Source of the DNA: Gilliamella bombicola
GTDB lineage: Bacteria; Pseudomonadota; Gammaproteobacteria; Enterobacterales; Orbaceae
Direction of reading: 5' to 3'
NCBI RefSeq assembly: GCF_900094945.1
Contig: NZ_FMAQ01000003.1
Location: forward strand, 97,762 to 161,761
Length of the DNA: 64,000 bases
Position 1 is the stretch's first letter. Every line of letters begins with the position of its first letter. The notes under the pieces were generated by a model. The model made no database searches and was not told where the DNA came from. It saw only the letters and a program-made list of their open reading frames with translations. Shown here piece by piece: positions 38,657-47,822 of this stretch. The translations under genes were made by a program, and so were the position numbers.

Positions 38657-38884
38657 ATGGCACGTTATTTCCGTCGTCGCAAATTCTGCCGTTTTACTGC
38701 AGAAGGCGTTAAAGAAATTGATTATAAAGATGTTTCTTTATTAAAAAGCTATATCACAGAAAGTGGTAAAATCGTACCAAGCCGTATCACTGGTACTAGC
38801 GCAAAATATCAACGTCAATTAGCTCGCGCAATCAAACGCGCTCGTTACTTGGCATTATTACCATATACTGATAATCATCAGTAA
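38657..38884 (+). CDS. rpsR: 30S ribosomal protein S18
   Basis: A 75-residue S18: [24 protein letters not shown], then the basic helix [18 protein letters not shown]. It forms a heterodimer with S6 on the 30S platform. The start is 4 bases after priB. The single Cys in FCRF is present, so it is not a zinc-type S18. Confidence 0.98.
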   Translation: MARYFRRRKFCRFTAEGVKEIDYKDVSLLKSYITESGKIVPSRITGTSAKYQRQLARAIKRARYLALLPYTDNHQ

Positions 38885-38906
38885 TTAGCAACAGAGGGAA
38901 CATATA

Positions 38907-39356
38907 ATGCAAATTATTCTACTCGATAAAGTTGCTAATTTAGGCAGCTTAGGTGATCAAGTTAATGTTAAAGCAGGTTACGCACGTAACTTTTTAATTC
39001 CACAAGGTAAAGCTGTATCAGCAACTAAAAAGAATATCGAATTCTTTGAAGCTCGTCGTGCTGAATTAGAAGCTAAGCTTGCAGAAACATTGAAAGCAGC
39101 TGAAGAGCGTGTTGCTCAAATCAATGCACTTGGTAAAGTAACTATTACTTCTAAAGCCGGTGATGAAGGCAAATTATTTGGTTCAATCGGTACTCGTGAT
39201 ATCGCTGATGCTGTTAAAGCTCGTGGTATTCAAGTATCAAAAAGCGAAGTTCGCTTACCAAATGGTGTACTGCGTACTACTGGTGAACATGAAGTGTTCT
39301 TCCAAGTACACAGCGAAGCATTTGCTAAACTTATTGTTGATATTATTCCTGAATAA
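38907..39356 (+). CDS. rplI: 50S ribosomal protein L9
   Basis: A 149-residue L9: [33 protein letters not shown]-domain, a long central helix about 40-75, and a C-domain containing [17 protein letters not shown] ribosome-binding AGAGGGA precedes it. It is the last gene of the operon, with a terminator 23 bases after the stop. Confidence 0.98.
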   Translation: MQIILLDKVANLGSLGDQVNVKAGYARNFLIPQGKAVSATKKNIEFFEARRAELEAKLAETLKAAEERVAQINALGKVTITSKAGDEGKLFGSIGTRDIADAVKARGIQVSKSEVRLPNGVLRTTGEHEVFFQVHSEAFAKLIVDIIPE

Positions 39357-39378
39357 TTATCCAACAATAAATACCAAA

Positions 39379-39405
39379 AAACCCGTTCAAGTAACGGGTT
39401 TTTAT
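39379..39405. terminator. Bidirectional terminator between rplI and ggt
   Basis: AACCCGTT at 39380-39387 pairs with AACGGGTT at 39393-39400. A-run on the left and T-run on the right serve both converging genes. Confidence 0.9.
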
Positions 39406-39408
39406 TAT

Positions 39409-41112
39409 TTATTTTACAATGATTGATTTACCTCTGCCTCGAATATCTGATACCGCTTCAGGTTTATTATCCGTAATTTTTATGGCTTGAATATCACCGC
39501 TAAAATCTTGCTGCTTAAACTGATAACCCATTTGTTTGAGTTGATCTTTTAAATCTTCTGGTACTTTATTTTGAAAACGCTCAATAAAGATAAGATTAGT
39601 TGGTAATAATTGATGGTGATAACGCGGAGCATCTATTGCTGCTTTTAATGACATATGGTTATCAAAGACATTCGTCACCACTTGAAAAATTGAAGTAAAA
39701 ATCCTTGAACCGCCCGGTGTACCAATAACCATTGCGACATCATTATTTTTAATAAATATACTTGGCGTCATAGAAGATAAAGGGCGTTTATTTGGCTCAA
39801 TTGCATTAGCATCTTTGCTCACAACACCAAACTGATTAGCGACACCTGGTTTACTACTAAAATCATCCATTTCATTATTGAGTATAATACCTGTGCCTTC
39901 TATTACAACCGCTGATCCAAACCAGCCATTAAGCGTATAAGTATTCGATGCCGCATTACCCCATTTATCCACAATAGAAAAATGCGTTGTCTGTAATTTT
40001 TCGCGATTAGTATCTAAACCAGGTTTAACTTGTTCAGTAATAGAAATAGCTTTTGGATTAACTTGTTTCGCTCTCTGCGCTAAATAATTAGTATCAATCA
40101 ATTCAGTGACAGGTACAGAGATAAAATCAGGATCTCCCATATATTCGGCTCGATCGGCAAAAACACGTTTTTCTATTTCTGCTAATAAGTGAATATATTG
40201 TGGTGAATTCACTTTTACATCTTTGAAATCATTCGCGAGATCTTGTTTCATTAATAAAAGTTGAATTAAACCAACGCCACCTGAACTTGGCGGAGGAGCG
40301 GTAACAATTTGCATATCTTGCCAGTTAGCAACTAACGGAGCTCGCCATTTAGCCTGATAATTTGCCAAATCGTTTTCAGTAATTAAACCGTCATTTTTTT
40401 CCATCTGTTGTGCGATTAATTTAGCCGTTTCGCCTTTATAAAATCCGTCACTACCTTGGTTTGCAATACGCTCTAATACTTTACCAAGTTCGGGCTGTTT
40501 AAACACCTTTTCAGCTTGCATAGCACCAAAGTATTGCTTAAAGTGACCATTAGCAGGTGCAAGCTCGGCTGCTTCTTGATAACGTTTAACTAACTGTTTA
40601 TCTACGGTAAACCCTTCATTAGCAAATCGAATAGCTGGTGCCATTACCTCTTTCCAAGATAATTTACCAAAACGTTGATGCACCGCCCACATACCGGCAA
40701 CGGTTCCCGGTACTCCCGATGCTTTGTAAGAATATAAACTTAAATTAGGGATCACATTTTTATGATCATCAAGATACATATCTTTATCAGCTTTGCTTGG
40801 TGCAACTTCACGATAATCAATAAAATAAGGCTTACCGTCCATCCAAAGGGTCATAAAACCACCCCCACCAATGTTACCCGCTTCAGGATAAGTAACAGCA
40901 AGAGCAAATGCGGTAGCCACCGCAGCATCAGCTGCATTCCCACCTTTTTTTAAAATTTCTTGTGCAGCAATGGCACCATAATGATCGGGCGAAGCAACTG
41001 CGCCAGCTTCTAATTTTTGTGTTACGTTTTCAACAGCAAGTACTTGTTGGCTTATCAGTAAAAATACAATAAAGTAGCAATACTTTATCAACTTACGTTT
41101 AAGATAAAACAT
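39409..41112 (-). CDS. ggt: Gamma-glutamyltranspeptidase
   Basis: A 567-residue Ntn-hydrolase precursor with a signal peptide (MFYLKRKLIKYCYFIVFLL..LA). SPDHYGAIAAQEIL and GGNAADAAVATAFAL are near the mature start. The self-cleavage nucleophile Thr is seen in LQTTHFSIVDKWGNAAS, followed by IILNNEMDDFS and TPGGSRIF. The periplasmic enzyme cleaves glutathione and transfers gamma-glutamyl groups. The ATG at 41110-41112 has AGGAGG six bases upstream; a longer frame is rejected. It releases 5-oxoproline-prone glutamyl compounds, relevant to the pxp genes here. Confidence 0.96.
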   Translation of the reverse strand: MFYLKRKLIKYCYFIVFLLISQQVLAVENVTQKLEAGAVASPDHYGAIAAQEILKKGGNAADAAVATAFALAVTYPEAGNIGGGGFMTLWMDGKPYFIDYREVAPSKADKDMYLDDHKNVIPNLSLYSYKASGVPGTVAGMWAVHQRFGKLSWKEVMAPAIRFANEGFTVDKQLVKRYQEAAELAPANGHFKQYFGAMQAEKVFKQPELGKVLERIANQGSDGFYKGETAKLIAQQMEKNDGLITENDLANYQAKWRAPLVANWQDMQIVTAPPPSSGGVGLIQLLLMKQDLANDFKDVKVNSPQYIHLLAEIEKRVFADRAEYMGDPDFISVPVTELIDTNYLAQRAKQVNPKAISITEQVKPGLDTNREKLQTTHFSIVDKWGNAASNTYTLNGWFGSAVVIEGTGIILNNEMDDFSSKPGVANQFGVVSKDANAIEPNKRPLSSMTPSIFIKNNDVAMVIGTPGGSRIFTSIFQVVTNVFDNHMSLKAAIDAPRYHHQLLPTNLIFIERFQNKVPEDLKDQLKQMGYQFKQQDFSGDIQAIKITDNKPEAVSDIRGRGKSIIVK

Positions 41113-41151
41113 TTTGCACCTCCTAATTAAAGTATTATTTATCGTACCCAC

Positions 41152-41649
41152 TTAACGGCAAAATACATGAATCACATTAATAAATCATGTAACAATAGGT
41201 TAAAGGGAATCATCAATATAGCATAGAAAATAAAAATGTTGAGCAAATATTGATCAGTTAGCTTTACTTAATAGAGGCTGATAATTTAATATGCAATGCA
41301 ATTGATGATAATAAAACTCATCTACCATAGAGCAGCCAATCTATCTTATTTGTTGAACATAGGTAAGAAATAATTAAACTTTGCTGGAAAATGTTATTAA
41401 AAGGTGTCAAGGATGATGTATTTTCTTAACATAATTAGCCTTAAAAAACATAATCCGTTTAAATAAAGCTGATTTTTGTAAAAAAGTTTCAGGAAACACT
41501 ACGTTTAAGTATAAAAAGGTAGTAAATTTAGTCGAAATGATTGCTTGATCCTTATAGAAAATAGGCGCAATTGATCTTTATGATTATAAATGAAAAAGAG
41601 CGTACCCCATTTAATTAAAGGTATACGCTCTTATCTAAAACATAAAAAA
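41152..41649. other. Intergenic stretch with weak relic of the 115-bp repeat
   Basis: About 500 bases without an open frame. Around 41466-41510 it carries GCTGATTTTTGTAAAAAAG then TTCAGGA and TACGTTT, a diverged match to the core of the direct repeats at 46096 and 52801. At its left end of the PTS gene is a terminator hairpin. Otherwise nothing recognisable. Confidence 0.45.
41595..41631 (-). terminator. Terminator downstream of the truncated PTS gene
   Basis: On the minus strand AAGAGCGTATACC pairs with GGTACGCTCTT (TA bulge) and is followed by TTTTT. It lies 19 bases past the stop of the PTS fragment and probably ended the original bgl-PTS operon. Confidence 0.78.
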
Positions 41650-42076
41650 CTAAGCTGTTTGAATTTGACTTTCTGATTTACCTTGCTCATCTTTATACAA
41701 TTTATTGTCATATAATTTGACAAAAGGAATATAAATTAGCAAAGCTAAAATAGCTGAAAATATGGCAACAATAGCCGCTTTAAAATCACCGCCAGTGCTA
41801 ATAAATGCCCCTAATCCCATTGGCGATGGCCATGGAATTAATGCGATGATAGGGTGAATAAAACCGGTATTAATAGCCAAATAACCTAATGTTCCACAAG
41901 CCATAGGCGCTAAGAAAAAAGGCAGTGCTAAATAAGGATTATATACAATCGGCATACCAAAAATAACCGGTTCGTTAATATTAAATATTGCTGGCACTAC
42001 AGATGCTCGCCCTAAGATTTTTAGTTGGCTAGACTTAGCAAAAAATGCAATAAAGAATGTCATTAATAAGGTAGAA
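41650..42076 (-). pseudogene. PTS cellobiose/lactose-type EIIC, C-terminal fragment
   Basis: The remaining 142 residues show the end of a sugar permease: SSQLKILGRASVVPAIFNINEPVIFGMPIVYNP is the conserved EIIC segment, followed by three hydrophobic helices and a polar tail. Full proteins of this family have about 430-450 residues, so some 300 N-terminal residues are gone. The fragment begins exactly at the insertion element's left end, and the N-terminal part is not on the other side, where bglA follows within 25 bases. The gene is dead; insertion was accompanied or followed by deletion. Confidence 0.85.
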
Positions 42077-42129
42077 TGAACTGCACCCCAAAAGTTGGAT
42101 TGTTTAAATCTACTTTTGGGAACAAAATT

Positions 42130-42651
42130 ATGGCAAAAAAATATACATTCGATTTTAAAAAACAAGTCATTGAACATTATTTTAAGAGTAATGATGGTTA
42201 TGGTTTAACCGCTTGGCACTTTCAAGTGCCTGTCGGTACAGTGGAGTCGTGGGTAAAGTTATATAAAAGAAAAGGCATTGATGGACTAAAACCCATCACA
42301 AAACCAAGGTGTTTTTCTCCGGAGTTTAAATACAAAGTGGTCAGGTATTTTATAGACAATCATCTTTCTCAAAATCAAGCTGCTTTGGCGTTTGATATAC
42401 ACTTTGGATGTGTAGGCCACTGGTTTAAAATATACCAAAAATATGGCAAAGCAGGTTTTTCAATGACACTGAATCCACCACAGGGAAAAGCGGATAAAAA
42501 AATGGCTCAAAAAGTTAAAAAAAATAGTGAAAAAACAAAAGAAGAATTGCTCGAAATGGTCAGTGACCTTGAAGTGGAGGTGGCTTATCTAAAAAAGTTG
42601 GATGCCTTACTTCGACAAAAGAGATTGGAAAAAAAGAAAAGTATCAAATAG
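42130..42651 (+). CDS. IS3-family transposase OrfA
   Basis: A 173-residue protein with two helix-turn-helix units (FDFKKQVIEHYFKSNDGYGLTAWHF and KYKVVRYFIDNHLSQNQAALAF) and a C-terminal coiled coil (KTKEELLEMVSDLEVEVAYLKKL), the usual OrfA dimer/DNA-binding layout of IS150-type elements. The start MAKKYTF is inside the element; a longer frame extends into the inverted repeat and is not used. The end contains the frameshift signal. Confidence 0.92.
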   Translation: MAKKYTFDFKKQVIEHYFKSNDGYGLTAWHFQVPVGTVESWVKLYKRKGIDGLKPITKPRCFSPEFKYKVVRYFIDNHLSQNQAALAFDIHFGCVGHWFKIYQKYGKAGFSMTLNPPQGKADKKMAQKVKKNSEKTKEELLEMVSDLEVEVAYLKKLDALLRQKRLEKKKSIK

Positions 42652-42686
42652 TTGATGAATTAAGGAAAAAATATCCCTTAAATAAA

Positions 42687-43487
42687 TTGCTTAGCGCATC
42701 AGGTTTGTCGCGAAGTACTTTTTACTATCACGATTCGACTAAATCTAAAATTGATAAAAATAGTGAATTAAAAGCGCTTATTATCAAGATTTATGAAGAT
42801 AACTTTAGTCGCTATGGTTATCGACGAATTACGGCTGAATTACAAAATAAGAATGTCATTGTGAATCATAAAAAGGTGCTACGTTTAATGAAAGAAATGG
42901 GATTAAAATCCTTGATAAGAGGAAAAAAATATCGTTCTTATAAAGGTCGTCTTGGTGCTGTGCCCAATCTATTAAACCGTGATTTTAAGGCGACTAAACC
43001 TGGTCAGAAATGGGTAACAGATGCAACTGAGTTTAAAGTGGGAAGTAAAAAACTGTATTTATCACCTATATTAGATTTATACAATCGGGAAATTGTGGCT
43101 TATAACTTCAGTGAACGCCCTTGTTATGAATTGGTTGGTGATATGTTGGATAAAGCCATTAATAAACTCAAAAAAGACGATTTTCCTATTTTACATTCCG
43201 ACCAAGGTTGGCATTATCATATGTGTTATTATCAGCAAAAGCTAAAGGAGAGAAATATCGTACAAAGTATGTCTCGAAAAGGAAATTGCTTAGATAATGC
43301 TGTTATTGAGAACTTCTTTGGATTGTTAAAATCCGAGGTCTATTATTTAAATAAGTATGATACTATTGAGCAGTTAAAAGCGGATATTGAGGAATATATC
43401 CATTATTATAATCATAGAAGAATTAAATTAAGCTTGGACAAAAAGAGTCCTGTTCAATATCGGGAGTATTATTTTCCAGCAGCTTAG
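42687..43487 (+). CDS. IS3-family transposase OrfB (DDE integrase)
   Basis: A 266-residue integrase-fold domain: HTH_21 region (YEDNFSRYGYRRITAELQ), then catalytic D in WVTDATEF, D in LHSDQGWHY and E in NAVIENFFGLLKSE, ending YYNHRRIKLSLDKKSP. All DDE residues are present. The frame is open upstream to the slippery site at 42630 (EKYQIVDELRKKYPL), so the real product is an OrfAB fusion rather than a protein from this ATG. Confidence 0.93.
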   Translation: MLSASGLSRSTFYYHDSTKSKIDKNSELKALIIKIYEDNFSRYGYRRITAELQNKNVIVNHKKVLRLMKEMGLKSLIRGKKYRSYKGRLGAVPNLLNRDFKATKPGQKWVTDATEFKVGSKKLYLSPILDLYNREIVAYNFSERPCYELVGDMLDKAINKLKKDDFPILHSDQGWHYHMCYYQQKLKERNIVQSMSRKGNCLDNAVIENFFGLLKSEVYYLNKYDTIEQLKADIEEYIHYYNHRRIKLSLDKKSPVQYREYYFPAA

Positions 43488-43542
43488 TTTTTTTGTACAA
43501 CTTTTGGGGTGCAGTTCAAATTCCCCTAAAAATAGTTATGCT

Positions 43543-45006
<1,464 letters not shown>

Positions 45007-45139
45007 TCAAATTTAGTATAAAAGGGAAAAAATAGAATTACTAACCAACTTTTTCCTTATTGATCAGGAAAAATATAAGTATATCTGTAGAGGACAGGTG
45101 ATTAGTGAAATGTGCAGCTTTTTGTGATATTTACCGAAA

Positions 45140-45155
45140 TGTGATAAATATCACA
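45140..45155. promoter_or_regulatory. CRP binding site upstream of bglA
   Basis: TGTGATAAATATCACA matches the E. coli CRP core TGTGA-N6-TCACA perfectly and is symmetric, with AAA on both flanks. A second half-site TTGTGATATTTA lies just upstream (45122-45133). It is 161 bases before bglA. Confidence 0.8.
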
Positions 45156-45193
45156 AAAATGAATAATAAACTTTAAATATTTGAAGTTAACTT

Positions 45194-45478
45194 TTAAATA
45201 AATTCTTCAAACCCATCAGTATATTTTGATGGCACAAACTCGATAATCTCATATTGAGCAATATGATGAATATAAAACGGATCTTTTTGTAATATTGCTA
45301 GCGCTTGCTCTTTATTCTCAGCACGACAAATAATCACACCACCTGTACGAGGGACTTTTGGACCTGATGCAATAAAATGTCCCGATCGGTAATAGTCCTC
45401 AAGATAATCAATATGCTGTGACAAATATTTTTCTACTTCAGTAATGGGCTTCACATAAGTAAGTGTACAAATATACAT
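45194..45478 (-). CDS. YciI family protein
   Basis: A 94-residue protein of the YciI/YCII fold: ICTLTYVKPITEVEKYLSQHIDYLEDYYRSGHFIASGP, with the conserved His and Asp typical of the family (HIDYL), then GGVIICRAENKEQALAIL. E. coli YciI is of unknown function; other members act in small-molecule degradation. The ATG at 45476-45478 has AGGAGA seven bases before it; a longer frame to 45505 is rejected. Single gene, leftward, between chaB and bglA. Confidence 0.88.
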   Translation of the reverse strand: MYICTLTYVKPITEVEKYLSQHIDYLEDYYRSGHFIASGPKVPRTGGVIICRAENKEQALAILQKDPFYIHHIAQYEIIEFVPSKYTDGFEEFI

Positions 45479-45561
45479 ATATATATCTCCTAAATAAATA
45501 TACAAAAAATAAATTTTTCAAAATATTAAGCTGTGTTGCTCAACTTAAACCATTTAAATAT

Positions 45562-45789
45562 CTATTTAGCTACCCATTTACCATCCTCACCTTTGTGATA
45601 AACCTTTTCGACAGCAGCCCAAGCTACTTTAAAAGCAATCGTTTCTGGTGCACTGTTATCACGCCGTTTATGCGGATCTTGATATTCCTTAATTGCACTA
45701 TTAAATGCTTCTTTAAAAATATCTTGCGCATGTTCAGGCAAGACATGGCGTACTGAATCAGGTAAATCTTCACGTGTTTTATATGGCAT
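45562..45789 (-). CDS. chaB: ChaB family protein
   Basis: A 75-residue protein starting MPYKTREDLPDSVRHVLPEHAQDIFKEAFNSA, almost the sequence of E. coli ChaB (76 residues), with AWAAVEKVYHKGEDGKWV at the end. ChaB was described as a cation transport regulator next to the ChaA antiporter; no chaA is present here, so its function is open. GAGGG eight bases upstream supports this start over one five codons earlier. Confidence 0.92.
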   Translation of the reverse strand: MPYKTREDLPDSVRHVLPEHAQDIFKEAFNSAIKEYQDPHKRRDNSAPETIAFKVAWAAVEKVYHKGEDGKWVAK

Positions 45790-45804
45790 ATCACATTCCC
45801 TCAT

Positions 45805-46258
45805 AAATTAATCTTAGATGACTGAAAATTTAAAATGGTAATGGTAAAAATAGCACTCCAACGAATGTAGTCCGATTTATAAAATAATACAAGCTAATTT
45901 CATTTAAGAACCCGCTGATGTGATCTAACGAGTCGGAATTGCTCGCATTGTTGATAGTAATTTCAGCAATGACAGTAATGCATATACCTAACGCCATATT
46001 CCAGATAAGAGATATGGCGTCTATATCATAAAAAAATCACCGTTATCGATTGGCTAAATATGTATGGTCAGTCTTCCGATCATTTATAATCAGCTAGCAA
46101 AGAACAAAGCCAGATTGAAGATAAATTAAGACAGCAAGCTAAATTTTTGTAAAAAATATTCAGGATTCTATACCGTTTCGTGATTAATTAACACTTCGCA
46201 GTATCTATTCAGGCAAATATATTTAAATACCACATTCTTATATTTATGAAATAAATAT
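45805..46258. other. Intergenic stretch with hairpin and direct repeat A
   Basis: Contains a 9-bp hairpin (ACGCCATAT at 45991-45999 with ATATGGCGT at 46012-46020) and copy A of the long direct repeat (46096-46209). No intact gene. Short stop-interrupted open segments suggest the remnant of a degraded gene, but none is identifiable. Confidence 0.45.
46096..46209 (+). repeat. Long direct repeat, copy A
   Basis: About 114 bases matching 52801-52919 (AGCAAAGAA, CAGATTGAAGATAAATTAAG, ACAGCAAGCTAAATTTTTGT, ATTCAGGATTCTATACCG, TTAATTAA). Both copies keep a short open phase ending QIEDKLRQQAKFL then stop, and differ by an in-frame 3-base gap, as if each were the 3' end of a gene fragment. Confidence 0.85.
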
Positions 46259-47809
46259 TTAGAGTTCTTTGTTATCTCGTATTTTTATCAACTCATCAAC
46301 ACATTGTTTTGCTGCTTTTTTGTATTCTTGTGTCTCTGCCTCAGAAAGTTTTTTATCTATTCTTGCTTCAAATAATTCAAAATTACCTAAAAAATCCCAT
46401 TCAGGTATGGATATTTGTATTTCACCATTAACAAATACCGAAAATAAGGTAATCTTATGCGCTCCAACAGATTCTCGATAGACAATATTGTTGATGCTTT
46501 TTACATCTAAATCTAATTTTCCACCTACTGACAAATCGTTAGGAATCTCCGTAATTTTGGTTTCATGCAAAGATAAATCACCTGCTACAGATAGGTTATC
46601 GGGTAATTTAGTTACAGGTGATTTATATAAATAAAGCCCGCTATTTAATGATAGATTATTGGGTAGCTCGGTTATTTGGGTTTCATATAAATACAAATCA
46701 CCTGCTACAGATAAATTAGCAGGCAACGCGGCAATTTGAGTACTTCTTAAATAAATATAACCACCCACCGTTAAATTATCAGATAACTTAGTTAATTTTC
46801 CTTTGTATAAGGTTAAATTCCCTTTCAATGATAAATTATCAGGTAATTGAGTAATGTTGCTATCATCCAAATATAAATTGCCATCTAAAGCAAAATTATT
46901 GGGTAATTCAATGGTACTTGAACTAGTCAATTTCAAAGTTCCACCAATAAATAAATTATCAGGTAATTTATTTACTTTACCAAAACTCAAATTTAAATCA
47001 CCACCAACTGATAAATGTTCTGGCAATTCAGTTATACGACGAGATAAAACCAAATTTTTTTTAACTGAAAGGCCTTCTGGTAATTTATTTACGCTTGAAC
47101 CCAATAAATATAGTTCGCCATTCAAAAATAAATCATTTGGGATTTCTTCTATGCCAGACGATACATCCAAATGACCACCAACCATTAAATTATTAGGTAA
47201 TTTTTCTAGATTGTTGGCAAATAAATGAAGATTTCCACCTACATAAAAATTGTCAGGTAAATAATTAAGCGGATTCTCAGATAAATCCAAATCTCCTTTC
47301 ACAGACAAGTTATCGGGTATTTCATACAGATTATTACGTCTTAAATCTAAATCTCCGCCAACAAATAGATTGTCAGGCAATTCATTTACTTTACCAAAAC
47401 TCAAATCTAAATTACCACCAACAGATAAATTAGTTGCCGACACTATATCACTTTTAAGGTTATTGCATAAATTCAAATCGCCGCTTACAGATAAGTTATT
47501 TGGTAGAAATTTGATAAAACATGGGTTGATATCTAATTTACCACTAATAAATAAATTATCGGGTAATGAAAAAATATATTCATTGTCCAAATTTAAAGAA
47601 TCGTAAACAAATATAGAATTACCCTTAATTGAGTAATCAATTTTTTTATAATCTAAATAATCAAAAAACGCTCCATGTTTTTCATACAGAAGTTCAATAG
47701 GATTGGTTCTCGTTTCATTTTCAACATTTGCAATAACCAAACAGGAAAACAAACTTAACATCAATCCAGTAACAAAAGTTTTTATATTAATTTTATTTAA
47801 TATTTTCAT
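46259..47809 (-). CDS. Exported leucine-rich repeat protein, single module
   Basis: A 516-residue protein with a signal peptide (MKILNKINIKTFVTGLMLSLFSCLVIA). Residues about 38-75 form an N-cap (FFDYLDYKKIDYSIKGNSIFVYD). About 18 repeats of 20 residues follow, consensus TxITxLPDNLSVGGDLxL. From about 430 a C-cap begins (NNIVYRESVGAHKITLFSVF, then NGEIQISIPEWDFLGNFELFE) and ends in a helix with Cys (KKAAKQCVDELIKIR). The same caps occur three times in the next protein. The repeats resemble bacterial and phage LPxxL-type leucine-rich repeats. Function unknown; a secreted or periplasmic binding solenoid is likely. Confidence 0.82.
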   Translation of the reverse strand: MKILNKINIKTFVTGLMLSLFSCLVIANVENETRTNPIELLYEKHGAFFDYLDYKKIDYSIKGNSIFVYDSLNLDNEYIFSLPDNLFISGKLDINPCFIKFLPNNLSVSGDLNLCNNLKSDIVSATNLSVGGNLDLSFGKVNELPDNLFVGGDLDLRRNNLYEIPDNLSVKGDLDLSENPLNYLPDNFYVGGNLHLFANNLEKLPNNLMVGGHLDVSSGIEEIPNDLFLNGELYLLGSSVNKLPEGLSVKKNLVLSRRITELPEHLSVGGDLNLSFGKVNKLPDNLFIGGTLKLTSSSTIELPNNFALDGNLYLDDSNITQLPDNLSLKGNLTLYKGKLTKLSDNLTVGGYIYLRSTQIAALPANLSVAGDLYLYETQITELPNNLSLNSGLYLYKSPVTKLPDNLSVAGDLSLHETKITEIPNDLSVGGKLDLDVKSINNIVYRESVGAHKITLFSVFVNGEIQISIPEWDFLGNFELFEARIDKKLSEAETQEYKKAAKQCVDELIKIRDNKEL

Positions 47810-47822
47810 ATTGCAAATCCTT

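Larger units (their letters stand above)
42077..43518 (+). mobile_element. IS3-family insertion sequence (IS150-like)
   Basis: A 1442-bp element bounded by perfect 21-bp inverted repeats (TGAACTGCACCCCAAAAGTTG at 42077-42097, its complement at 43498-43518). It carries orfA and orfB in two phases with a slippery A AAA AAG at 42630-42636, so a fused transposase can be made by -1 frameshifting. Both frames are intact, so it may be active. The bases next to the ends (GAA left, AAT right) do not form a clear 3-bp target duplication. Confidence 0.94.

Noticed and set aside
42076..42129. N-terminal extension of OrfA from 42076
   Set aside because: Would begin outside the element and translate the terminal inverted repeat; ATG 42130 gives the normal OrfA start.
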